Shown here: positions 9,806 through 17,608 of the stretch, piece by piece | Position numbering within the stretch: position 1 is the first letter of the stretch | Layout: the number at the start of each line of letters is the position of its first letter | NCBI GenBank assembly: GCA_016702335.1 | Contig: JADJEF010000018.1 | Coordinates: forward strand, 496,001-560,000 | Direction: 5' to 3' | DNA length: 64,000 nt | From: Rhodocyclaceae bacterium | GTDB taxonomy: Bacteria > Pseudomonadota > Gammaproteobacteria > Burkholderiales > Rhodocyclaceae | The notes under the pieces: generated by a model | What the model was told of the DNA's origin: nothing | The model's database searches: none | Seen by the model: the letters and a program-made list of their open reading frames with translations, nothing else | Position numbers and translations under genes: made by a program

Positions 9806-11368
9806 TCAGCCGCCCGGCTTCACGAACGCGCCGTCGCTGTGGCGTTGGGCTCGGTCGATCAGGGGCTCAATCGCCGCAATGGCCGAAATCGCCGTATCAC
9901 CAGCGCCGACTTGCGGATTAGCTTGCGTGACGAGCGAGCGCAGTTCCACCTCCAGCGGCATCTGTCCCAGCGCATGCGTGGCACACGACAGGCAGGGGTC
10001 GTAGGCGCGGATGGCGACTTCGATGTGGTTGAGCAGGCCCTCGGTGATCTCCCGGCCGTCGAAGTACTGGCGGGCGACTTCGCGCACCGCCGTATTCATC
10101 GGCGTGTTGTTGTGCGTGGTCGAGACGATGAGGTTGGCCATGGTGATCAGGTCGTCCTCGCCGATGCGGTAGTGATGGATCAGCGTGCCGCGTGGCGCTT
10201 CGATGACCCCGACGCCTTCGCCTTCTTCGCCGGTTCGCCGGGTGGGTGCGACAACGAGATCACTGCCCACAATGTCGTCGTCATGCAGCAGGTCCTTGAT
10301 CGTTTCGGCGGCGTGCAGCATCTCGATCATGCGCGTCCAGTGGTAGGCGAGCGTGGCGTGGATCGGCTGGCCCCTGCCCCAGGCGAGGAATTCCTTGCGG
10401 CGCGGCATCGGCCAGCGGGGTGGGGATGTGGTCACAGTTCTGCACCCGTGCCAGTGGCCCGACCTTGTACCAGCCGTCGTCCTTGCCAAGCGAGCGCAGG
10501 TAGGGGAACTTCATGTAGCTCCAGGGCTTCACTTCCTCTTCGATCAGCGTGTTGTAGCCCTGATAGTCGAACTGGTCGAGAAAGACCTTGCCGTCGGCAT
10601 CCGCGCGCGGATGGCGCCGTGGTAAAGATCCATACCGCCATCGGGCGCGACAATCGAGAGCATGCTGGAGCGGAAGGCGCCAAACGTGTCGTACAGCGCG
10701 GGGTTGCTGGTGTGCACCTGGCGGATCAGTTCGACGGCGTCCTTGCTCCACGCGACCATCTGATAGGCGTCCTTGAGCAGGAAGGCGCGTTCCTCGGCAC
10801 TGAGCGATTTGTTCACGCCGCCGGGCACTGAGCCGGTGCCATGCACGCGCTTGCCGGCCGTGACGCGGATCACCTCCTGGCCGAACTTGCGCAGCAGCAC
10901 GCCCTTTTTGGCGATTTCGGGGTGGGCGGCGGCGACGCCGACGATATTGCGCCGCGCGATTTCGGAATCGAAACCGAAGAGCAGGTCGGGCGACGACAGA
11001 TGGAAGAAGTGCAGGGCGTGCGATTGCAGAATCTGCCCGTAGTGCATCAGCCGGCGGCATTTCTCGGCCGTTGGCGTGAGCGCCTTGACGCCCAAGGCCA
11101 CATCGAGCGCCTTTGACGCCGCCAGATGATGCGAGACCGGGCAAATCCCGCACAGACGTTGCACCATCACCGGCACTTCCCAGTACGGCCGGCCCTGAAT
11201 GAAGCGCTCGAAGCCACGAAACTCGACAATATGCAGGCGCACCTGCTGCACCACGTTGTTCTCGTCGATCAGCAGGGTGACCTTGCCGTGGCCTTCGACG
11301 CGCGATACGGGGTCGATGGCGACGCGGCGCAGTCCCTCGGGGTGAGTAGCCGTTTCGAGATTAGTCAT
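9806..11368 (-). pseudogene. hoxH: NAD-reducing [NiFe] hydrogenase large subunit HoxH, two frameshifts
   Basis: HoxH carries the NiFe active site of the soluble bidirectional hydrogenase. The N-terminal ligand motif RLCGICPVSHH and the C-terminal DPCLSCATHA are both present. As given, the frame breaks near 10602-10608, in a CG-repeat run, and again near 10397-10405; between the breaks the sequence DADGKVFLDQFDYQGYNTLI is clearly HoxH. The start at 11368 overlaps the hoxY stop by 8 bases. After the His of CATHA, where the family protease cuts, the tail contains PQVGAGDTAI, encoded by one copy of the 33-bp repeat, so the insertion would lie in the removed propeptide. No hoxW protease gene follows. 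Either a decaying gene or base-calling errors. Confidence 0.85.
9887..9919 (-). repeat. Dispersed repeat, copy 2 (in hoxH C-terminal propeptide)
   Basis: On the minus strand it starts AATCCGC, then the invariant core AAGTCGGCGCTGG, then TGATACGGCGATT. It is read in frame in hoxH as PQVGAGDTAI, downstream of the CATHA processing site. Confidence 0.85.
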
Positions 11369-11922
11369 AGTGCAGCAATCCATGGCCCAGTTGCGGCGTG
11401 CGGCCGGCGATCAGGTCGTTGAGAAACTGCCAGATAGCATCACCCGAAGGCGGGCAACCGGGCAAAAAGTAATCGATTTTCACTACCTCATGGACCGGGT
11501 GCACCTGGTTCAGGGGTAGCGGGAGCTCCGGGTCATTGGGTATCTGACTGCCCGCGGCCAGCCCCGGCGAGGTGTGATACACCTCTTGCAAAATTGATTG
11601 CAGGCTCAGGTGGTTGCGTTGCGCCGGCAGGCCACCATTGACGGCGCACGCGCCCATAGCGACGAGAATCTTGCAGTTCGCGCGAAATTCACGCAGCACG
11701 TGCACGTTCTCGGCGTTGCACACCCCCCCTTCGATCAAACCCAGGTCGCACATACCGCTGGCACCGACTTCCTTGATGTCAGTGAGCGGTGATCGGTCGA
11801 ACTGAACCACCTCGACCAGGTCGAGCAGGCGCTCGTCGATATCGAGAAAGCTCATGGCAGCCAAAGCAGCCGGCGAGTGAGGTGGTCGCGACTTTCAGCT
11901 TGGCGGCGGGTTTGGCTTTCAT
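11361..11922 (-). pseudogene. hoxY: Hydrogenase small subunit HoxY, N-terminal frameshift
   Basis: HoxY holds the proximal [4Fe-4S] cluster that passes electrons from the NiFe site to HoxU/HoxF. The ATG at 11922 (overlapping the hoxU stop as ATGA) gives KVATTSLAGCFGCH, the expected N-terminus with the first cluster cysteines. The frame must then change near 11867 to reach MSFLDIDERLLDLVEVVQF. The rest is continuous: GGVCNAENVHVLREFRANCK, VAMGACAVNGG and YFLPGCPPSGD supply the other ligands. Without the shift only a 168-codon frame lacking the first CxxC would be translated. Total length, about 186 residues, is normal. Confidence 0.8.
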
Positions 11923-12654
11923 GCCTTGTGCTCCCCGTGTTCCTCATGCTGGCCGATGGATGCTTTGTCGTAGGTGCGCTCACCAATGGGCACGGCAAAG
12001 CCCACACGCTTTTTCAGGATCACACCCACCGGACAAACGCTGGCGGCGCGATCGTCGACCGAAAAACTGGTATCACCCAGCTTGCCCGACTCGGCATTAA
12101 CCATGATCTTGCGCCCGTGTATGCCTCGCCCGCCGAGGGTGAAGATTGATTTGCCATCCACCGTATCGGAGGCCTGCACGCACAGACCGCAAAGAATGCA
12201 GCGGTTGAAGTCGAGCAGCACATCAGGGTGCGAGGCATCGACCGGCCGGTCGGGGAAGAAGTGGTCGAAGTGCGGCGTGAGCATGCCCAGTTCATAGGCC
12301 GTGGCTTGCAGCGAACAGTTGCCGCTCTTTTTCGCAACTGGGGCAGAAATGATTGCCTTCGACAAACAGCAATTGCAGCAGGGTGCGGCGCTTGTCGTCG
12401 AGTTCCGGTGTGCGGTTTTCAACGGCTAAACCGGGTTGCGCCTGCAAGGTGCAGCCGGACGTGAAGCGACCATCGACCTTGACGGTGCACAGCTTGCACG
12501 AGCCATGGGCGGCGAAATCGGGGTGCCAGCACAGGTGGGGGATGTAGCGTCCCGCCGCATGGGCCGCCTGCAGCACCGTTTGGCCCGGGGTAAAGGCTAC
12601 CGGCTCGCCGTCGAGGTCAAAACTGTCGGGACCGGGGGCAGGACATTCGCTCAT
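11919..12654 (-). pseudogene. hoxU: Hydrogenase diaphorase subunit HoxU, one frameshift
   Basis: HoxU is the NuoG-like ferredoxin subunit joining HoxF to HoxYH. The first frame from 12654 (ATGA overlap with hoxF) shows the [2Fe-2S] motif HGSCKLCTVKVDG with an earlier Cys in PHLCWHPDF and a later one in TSGCTL, then FCPSCEK. Near 12325-12335 the frame changes; the continuation is SGNCSLQATAYELGM (His-free [4Fe-4S] ligands), RCILCGLCVQASDT (ferredoxin cluster) and a normal C-terminus. The combined length, about 244 residues, fits HoxU. The shift falls inside a cluster-binding motif, so a truncated product would be inactive. Confidence 0.82.
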
Positions 12655-14495
12655 GAGTTTTCCTGCGCGGTGTGGGTGTTGTTCAGGTGGGCCCCGGCAT
12701 CGTCGCGACCGGTCATGCGGCGCGCTTGCGAGAGCGCGTGATCAAGATCGAAAGCAGGCTCGAAGTTGGTCGAGTGCAGGCGTCGCTCATAGCTGGGGCG
12801 GAACTTGTGCAGCGTATCAAACAGGGGGTTGCAGGCACTGTTACCCAAGCCGCAATGGGAGGCACCTTGCATCAGGCGGTGCATTTTGAACATCTCGTCA
12901 ATGTCGTAGGGACTGCCGTGATGGTTGTCCATTTTGTCCATCAGGCGGGCGACGACGGCGGTGCCCACACGGCAGGGGGTGCAGAAGCCGCAGGACTCAT
13001 GGGCGAAGAAATGCGCGAAGTTGCGCGCCATTTCGAACATGTCGCGGGAATCGTCAAACACCATCATGGCACCGGCCGTGGGCAAATCTTCAAAGCCGAT
13101 GCGGCGCTGGAACTCATGGGCTGCCAGAGTAATGCCCGAGGGACCGGAAATTTGTACCGCCTGAGTATCGGTTGTGTCAGACCCGGCACCGCAATCGGCC
13201 AGCACCTGCGCCACGCTCACACCGAAGTCATATTCATAGACTCCCGGTCGCGCACAGTCGCCACTGATCGAGAGCAGCTTGCTGCCTGCCGACTTGGTGG
13301 TGCCGTGGCTGGCGTACCACTCGCCCCCGCGGGCCGCGATCAGGCACGCGGCAGCGTGGGTTTCGACGTTGTTCACCGCCGTCGGCTGGTTCTTGTAGCC
13401 GTGGGTGACGGGGAAGGGGGGGCGAATGCGCGGGCGCCCTGGCTTGCCTTCGAGCGACTCGATGAGTGCCGATTCTTCGCCGCAGATATAGGCACCGGCA
13501 CCCATCACGATCTCGATGTCAAAATCAAAGTCACTGCCGAGGATGTTTTTGCCCAACAGGCCGGCAGATCGCCGTCTCGCCAGCGCCGACTTGAGGGAAT
13601 CGAGCAAATAACGGTACTCACCGCGCAGATACAGCAGGCCGTGACCAGCACCGATGGTATAGCCGGCAATGCTCATGCCCTCGAAGACCAGATCAGCATA
13701 GCGGGTGAGCAGCACGCGGTCCTTGAAGGTCCCTGGTTCGCCTTCATCGGCATTGCACACGATGTAGCGCATACCCGGGTTTTCGGCGCTGTAATGCACG
13801 GGGGCATTGCGACAGGCTTCCCACTTGAGCGCCGTGGAAAATCCCGCGCCGCCACGGCCACGCAGTTTCGAGGCCTTCATCTCGGTCAGCATCGGTTCGC
13901 GGCCGCGGGCAATGGCGGCCTTGAGTGCATCGCCATTGGTCAAACCGTGGTCGAGCAACAGACCCTTGCGCCGGATATTGTCTTGAACCACAAACCACTC
14001 GGCGGGCCAGTCGGTCAGTGGCACCTGTTTGCGGATCAATTCAGCCATGGTGTCGACCCGGTCAACGGTCATGGCGGTGAGGGTGCGGTTATTGACCAGC
14101 AGTGCCGGGCCCTGGTCGCCCATGCCGATGCACGACGTGGTGCCGACGCTGACCAGGCCGTCTTCCGAGACTTTGCCGGGCTCCAGCCACAGGTTCTTGC
14201 ACAGGCGTTCGAGCAGGGGGCGCGAGCCGGCCATGTGCTCGATGATGTTGTCGCTCCAGAGCACACGGTAGGCGCCCACCGGCTCGGTGTAGAAGAAGCT
14301 GTAGAACTCGGCCGTTGCCTCGATCTGGGCGCGGGTAATGCCCAGCGCCGCTGCAATCTGGCTCAACGTGGACGGGGGCAGCCAGGCGAGCGCTTCCTGA
14401 GTTTCGCGCAGCACTGTCATCAGCGCTGAGGCGTCCCCGGATGGGCGGGAATGTCGTGCGATGATCTGGCTTACGAGGTGGTGGGGGTCACTCAT
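12651..14495 (-). CDS. hoxF: NAD-reducing hydrogenase diaphorase subunit HoxF
   Basis: This intact 614-residue protein is a NuoE-NuoF fusion that binds FMN and NAD(H) and exchanges electrons between NADH and the hydrogenase module. The NuoE-like N-terminus ends around SCIGMGDQGPALLVN. The NuoF part has the FMN/NADH signatures RGRGGAGFSTALKW, CNADEGEPGTFKDR and GAGAYICGEESALIESLEG, and the [4Fe-4S] motif ESCGFCTPCR with a later Cys in HCGLGNSACNPL. The 600-residue form with the fused NuoE domain resembles the Ralstonia-type soluble hydrogenase; no separate hoxE is present. It starts two bases after cheB ends and overlaps hoxU by ATGA. Residues around 300-310 (SLKSALARRRS) match the 33-bp repeat at nucleotide level. 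Confidence 0.93.
   Translation of the reverse strand: MSDPHHLVSQIIARHSRPSGDASALMTVLRETQEALAWLPPSTLSQIAAALGITRAQIEATAEFYSFFYTEPVGAYRVLWSDNIIEHMAGSRPLLERLCKNLWLEPGKVSEDGLVSVGTTSCIGMGDQGPALLVNNRTLTAMTVDRVDTMAELIRKQVPLTDWPAEWFVVQDNIRRKGLLLDHGLTNGDALKAAIARGREPMLTEMKASKLRGRGGAGFSTALKWEACRNAPVHYSAENPGMRYIVCNADEGEPGTFKDRVLLTRYADLVFEGMSIAGYTIGAGHGLLYLRGEYRYLLDSLKSALARRRSAGLLGKNILGSDFDFDIEIVMGAGAYICGEESALIESLEGKPGRPRIRPPFPVTHGYKNQPTAVNNVETHAAACLIAARGGEWYASHGTTKSAGSKLLSISGDCARPGVYEYDFGVSVAQVLADCGAGSDTTDTQAVQISGPSGITLAAHEFQRRIGFEDLPTAGAMMVFDDSRDMFEMARNFAHFFAHESCGFCTPCRVGTAVVARLMDKMDNHHGSPYDIDEMFKMHRLMQGASHCGLGNSACNPLFDTLHKFRPSYERRLHSTNFEPAFDLDHALSQARRMTGRDDAGAHLNNTHTAQENS
13567..13599 (-). repeat. Dispersed repeat, copy 3 (within hoxF coding sequence)
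   Basis: On the minus strand the core AAGTCGGCGCTGG is followed by CGAGACGGCGATC, with TTCCCTC before it. It is read in hoxF as LKSALARRRS, a frame different from that in hoxH. The local HoxF sequence looks normal in length, so this may be a chance or converged match rather than an insertion. Confidence 0.6.
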
Positions 14496-14497
14496 GG

Positions 14498-15658
14498 CTA
14501 GGCACCCGAAGAGATTTCACTGTGGATTCTATCCAGCGGTACGATTTTGTCGACGCCGCCCATGGCGATGGCGACTTTGGGCATACCAAACACGACGCAG
14601 CTGAATTCATCCTGCGCGATGGTGCGGGCACCGGCGTCGTGCATCTCCTTGAGTCCGCGCGCACCGTCATCGCCCATCCCCGTGAGAATGAACCCCGTGG
14701 CACTGGCGCCGGCGGACATAGCCACCGAGCGAAACATCAGGTCCACCGAGGGTTTGTGCCGGTTGACCAGCGGTCCGTCGGCAACTTCCACGTGATAGCC
14801 GGAGCCCGAGCGTTTGATCATCATGTGCCGTCCGCCCGGCGCGATCAGGACATGTCCAGGGCGCACTTTGTCGCCATTGCGGGCCTCACGAATCTCAAGT
14901 TTGCACATTTCGTTCAAGCGCGTGGCGAACATCGCGGTGAATTTTTCCGGCATATGCTGAACGATGACAATGCCCGGGAGGTTGGCCGGGAGCTTGGTAA
15001 GAATCGCTTCAAGCGCCTGTGTGCCGCCTGTAGAGGCACCGATGGCGATTAGCCGTTCACCGCCAGGCAGAGCTCTTCTTCCGGGTGATGAGGGCAGCAT
15101 GGAGTCTGCCGATTCCTTGCTGCGCACCAGGCTATTGAGCTGCGCAGGCGCTTCCCCCGATGTCGCGCGGGCGTTGCGGATCAACTCGCCGGCACTCATG
15201 GCATGGCTGAATCCTGTAGTCGGTCGACTCAATCGTGCCTTGGCGCGCGATGCTTCCTGAATGGCCCCCAGCAGACTCAATCCCGCGCTGTGGAGCGAGG
15301 ACATCAAGGTGGTCTGCGGCTTCCTGACCGTGGCGATCGCGCCGGCGGCCATGGCGCTGACGCCGAGATCCGCCGAACGGCCGGACAGTGGCGAGAAAAT
15401 CACGACAGGTGTCGGGCGCTCGCGCATGATCTGCTGCACGATGCTGACACCACCACAGCGCGGCATCTCAATGTCGATCACCACTACATCGGGGTTCTCG
15501 CTGTGAATCCTGCGCAATGCGCTGGCAGGGTCAGGCACCACGCCCAGAATATGCAGGCTCGTGTCTTTCCCCAACTGCTCGGCGCATAGCTGGCGGGTTG
15601 CAGCGCTGTCATCGACGAACAGCACTCGCAGGGCATTGCGCTGGACCGGCAGGCTCAT
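14498..15658 (-). CDS. cheB: Chemotaxis response regulator/protein-glutamate methylesterase CheB
   Basis: CheB removes methyl groups from chemoreceptors and deamidates Gln. The 386-residue protein has an N-terminal receiver domain (acidic pair D16/D17, phospho-acceptor D62 in VVVIDIEMPR), an Ala/Ser-rich linker, and a C-terminal methylesterase with the catalytic triad in GASTGGT (Ser), IVQHMPEKF (His) and TGMGDDGA (Asp). It follows cheR by 11 bases and ends two bases before hoxF starts. A chemoreceptor gene lies 20 kb away; cheA, cheW and cheY are absent here. Confidence 0.95.
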   Translation of the reverse strand: MSLPVQRNALRVLFVDDSAATRQLCAEQLGKDTSLHILGVVPDPASALRRIHSENPDVVVIDIEMPRCGGVSIVQQIMRERPTPVVIFSPLSGRSADLGVSAMAAGAIATVRKPQTTLMSSLHSAGLSLLGAIQEASRAKARLSRPTTGFSHAMSAGELIRNARATSGEAPAQLNSLVRSKESADSMLPSSPGRRALPGGERLIAIGASTGGTQALEAILTKLPANLPGIVIVQHMPEKFTAMFATRLNEMCKLEIREARNGDKVRPGHVLIAPGGRHMMIKRSGSGYHVEVADGPLVNRHKPSVDLMFRSVAMSAGASATGFILTGMGDDGARGLKEMHDAGARTIAQDEFSCVVFGMPKVAIAMGGVDKIVPLDRIHSEISSGA

Positions 15659-15669
15659 AGAAAGGGGCG

Positions 15670-16560
15670 TCAGCCGGGCATCTGGTAAATGGTTGGCTTG
15701 ATGATTTTTACGGTCTCGTTCAAACCCGTGAGACTTTCGGAATGGCCAACGATCAGGAAGCCACCCGGGTGCAGGCGCTCAACTATGCGCGCAATGACTT
15801 TTCGCTTGGTATCGGCATCAAAATAGATCATCACATTGCGCACAAAGATCACATGGTATTTGCCCAGACCGGGCGGTAACGCCATGTTCAGATTGACTTG
15901 CAGAAACTTGGTGTGCTTGGTGATCTCGGGGCGAATACTGAAGTTGCCGGCATCAGTGCCGGTTCCTGTGGTGCAGTACTTGCGCAGGTAGTCAGGTGGC
16001 AGGCCGCGGGTACGCTCGAGTACGTAGGTGCCACGGCGAGCGGTTTCCAGCACCGTGGTGCATAGGTCCGAGCCGGTCACTGTCCATGCCCCGGCCATGG
16101 TGAGGGCATCGGCGAGCACAAAGCTGATGGTGTAGATCTCTTCGCCGGTTGAGGAGGCGGCGCTCCAGATGTCCAGCGAGGTGCCGCGAGGGTGCTTGGG
16201 AATGACTGTCTGGGCGAGAAAATCGAAGTGCCCTTGCTCACGAAAGAAATAGGTTTCGTTGGTGGTAAGGAGATCCACCATGTTTTGCAGCTCTTTGTGC
16301 TGCGCTGGGTCGGTGACCAGCTTGTAATACTCGCCAAAGCTGCCCAGGCTCAAGGCCCGCAGACGCTTGGAGAGGCGGCCGGTGAGCAGTATCTTTTTGC
16401 TCTCTGCCATACGAATGCCGGCAATCTTGTAGATAAGTGCCTGAAACAGGGCGTACTCTTGATCGGTCAGCGAGACGGCGCTCGCTGCCGCTGGGATAAC
16501 AGGTTTGAAGTCCATTTCTGGATTGTATGTCCGTTCATCGTGATCACGAGGTGTTAACAT
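15670..16560 (-). CDS. cheR: Chemotaxis protein methyltransferase CheR
   Basis: CheR uses S-adenosylmethionine to methylate glutamates of chemoreceptors. An N-terminal helical domain (YALFQALIYKIAGIRM, KRLRALSLGSFGEYYKLV) precedes the Rossmann methyltransferase domain, with TTNETYFFRE, the SAM loop IWSAASSTGEEIYTIS, VTGSDLCTTVLETA, and the C-terminal VGHSESLTGLN. Length 296 is usual. The start is at 16560 or the in-frame ATG at 16515; the second leaves more room for a promoter facing the divergent GAF gene at 16567. It heads the cheR-cheB-hox gene string. Confidence 0.95.
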   Translation of the reverse strand: MLTPRDHDERTYNPEMDFKPVIPAAASAVSLTDQEYALFQALIYKIAGIRMAESKKILLTGRLSKRLRALSLGSFGEYYKLVTDPAQHKELQNMVDLLTTNETYFFREQGHFDFLAQTVIPKHPRGTSLDIWSAASSTGEEIYTISFVLADALTMAGAWTVTGSDLCTTVLETARRGTYVLERTRGLPPDYLRKYCTTGTGTDAGNFSIRPEITKHTKFLQVNLNMALPPGLGKYHVIFVRNVMIYFDADTKRKVIARIVERLHPGGFLIVGHSESLTGLNETVKIIKPTIYQMPG

Positions 16561-16566
16561 TCCCTG

Positions 16567-17508
16567 ATGGAACCACTGACACAGTCTATCGATAGCGAAC
16601 TGCTGGGGCGTTTGGCCGCTTGTATCGCACAGGCGTCAAGCGCTGATGATCTGTCGGGTGCGCTGGTGGGTGAATTGACCCGTGCGTTTGATGTGGATCG
16701 CGGCAGCCTGTTTCTGCTTGACCATGCCACGATGAGTTTGCGCTCGCGGATCGCTGGCGCGGTCAATCACACGTTGGTGGTACCGCTGCGCATTGGCGTG
16801 GTGGGTGCGGCCATTTTGCAACGGCAGACGCTACGCGTTGATGATGCGTATGCTCACCCCTATTTCGACTCCGAGATTGATGCTGCGCTGGGCTACCGGA
16901 CGCGCTCGCTGCTGGTGGCCCCAATTGTTTCGTCGTTCGGCAAGGCCTTGGGCGCTATTGAAATGATCAATCGCCTTGATGGCGGATTTTCCGAAGACGA
17001 TACCGCCAAGGCGACGGCCGCCGCTGCCCGCATCGGGCGCTGGATAGAAGAAGGTGCGATCTATCCAGCGGGTGTGCAGGCCGAGGCCACGGCGATGCGT
17101 CGGGCTTTGAAATGTGAGCGGGTATCGGTGTTTTCGTTTGATGAACTCAGTGGGCGTCTGGTATCACTGTATGCCGATGGTAATGACGGACGACTGCTCT
17201 CGATCAACGTTCGTCTGGGCATTGCCGGTCTGGTGGCGATCACTGGCACCAGCGTCATGGTGCGTGATGCCTGGGAAGACGGCCGCTTTGATCGCACCGT
17301 CGATACGCGCACCGGCTATCGTACGCGCTCCATGCTTTGTGTGGCCTTGAGCGCACACGAGGACCAGACCACCGGCGCAAGCCAGGGAGTCACGCAGGGG
17401 GTTATTCAGCTGATCAATCGGCGCGATGGCAGCTTTACGAACGAGCATCTTCACCTGGCAGAGCAGTTGGCCCGCTGGATCGCTCGCGAACTGCACGGAC
17501 GCCAGTAA
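16567..17508 (+). CDS. Tandem GAF-domain protein
   Basis: A 313-residue soluble protein with two GAF domains and no output domain. The first spans about 15-165 (FDVDRGSLFLLDHATM, YRTRSLLVAPI, GAIEMINRLDGGFSEDD), the second about 170-310 (CERVSVFSFDELSGRL, GYRTRSMLCVALS, GVIQLINRRDGSFTNE). GAF domains commonly bind cyclic nucleotides or other small ligands; which one is not visible here. The YRTRSLL and (E/Q)xINR phrases resemble GAFs of cyclic-nucleotide phosphodiesterases and adenylate cyclases. It diverges from cheR with only 6 bp between start codons and converges with the PAS-GGDEF-EAL gene. Confidence 0.85.
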   Translation: MEPLTQSIDSELLGRLAACIAQASSADDLSGALVGELTRAFDVDRGSLFLLDHATMSLRSRIAGAVNHTLVVPLRIGVVGAAILQRQTLRVDDAYAHPYFDSEIDAALGYRTRSLLVAPIVSSFGKALGAIEMINRLDGGFSEDDTAKATAAAARIGRWIEEGAIYPAGVQAEATAMRRALKCERVSVFSFDELSGRLVSLYADGNDGRLLSINVRLGIAGLVAITGTSVMVRDAWEDGRFDRTVDTRTGYRTRSMLCVALSAHEDQTTGASQGVTQGVIQLINRRDGSFTNEHLHLAEQLARWIARELHGRQ

Positions 17509-17608
17509 GAACGGGTGGCATCTACACGCGCGGCATTCTCGCGGCTTCATCCGACACTTACCGCGAGACCCTTCTTGAGCTCGTGGGTGTTTGATGCAAT
17601 TGCGCTGC

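Noticed and set aside
9635..10831. 398-codon plus-strand frame opposite hoxH
   Set aside because: It covers antisense hoxH and begins inside the intI remnant in another frame.
12672..14429. 585-codon open frame on the plus strand opposite hoxF
   Set aside because: It is the antisense shadow of an intact, conserved gene; its composition (His/Gly/Ala/Gln-rich) shows no family motif.
16567..17508. Tandem-GAF protein as a phosphodiesterase or adenylate cyclase
   Set aside because: There is no catalytic domain after the second GAF; the frame ends at 17508.
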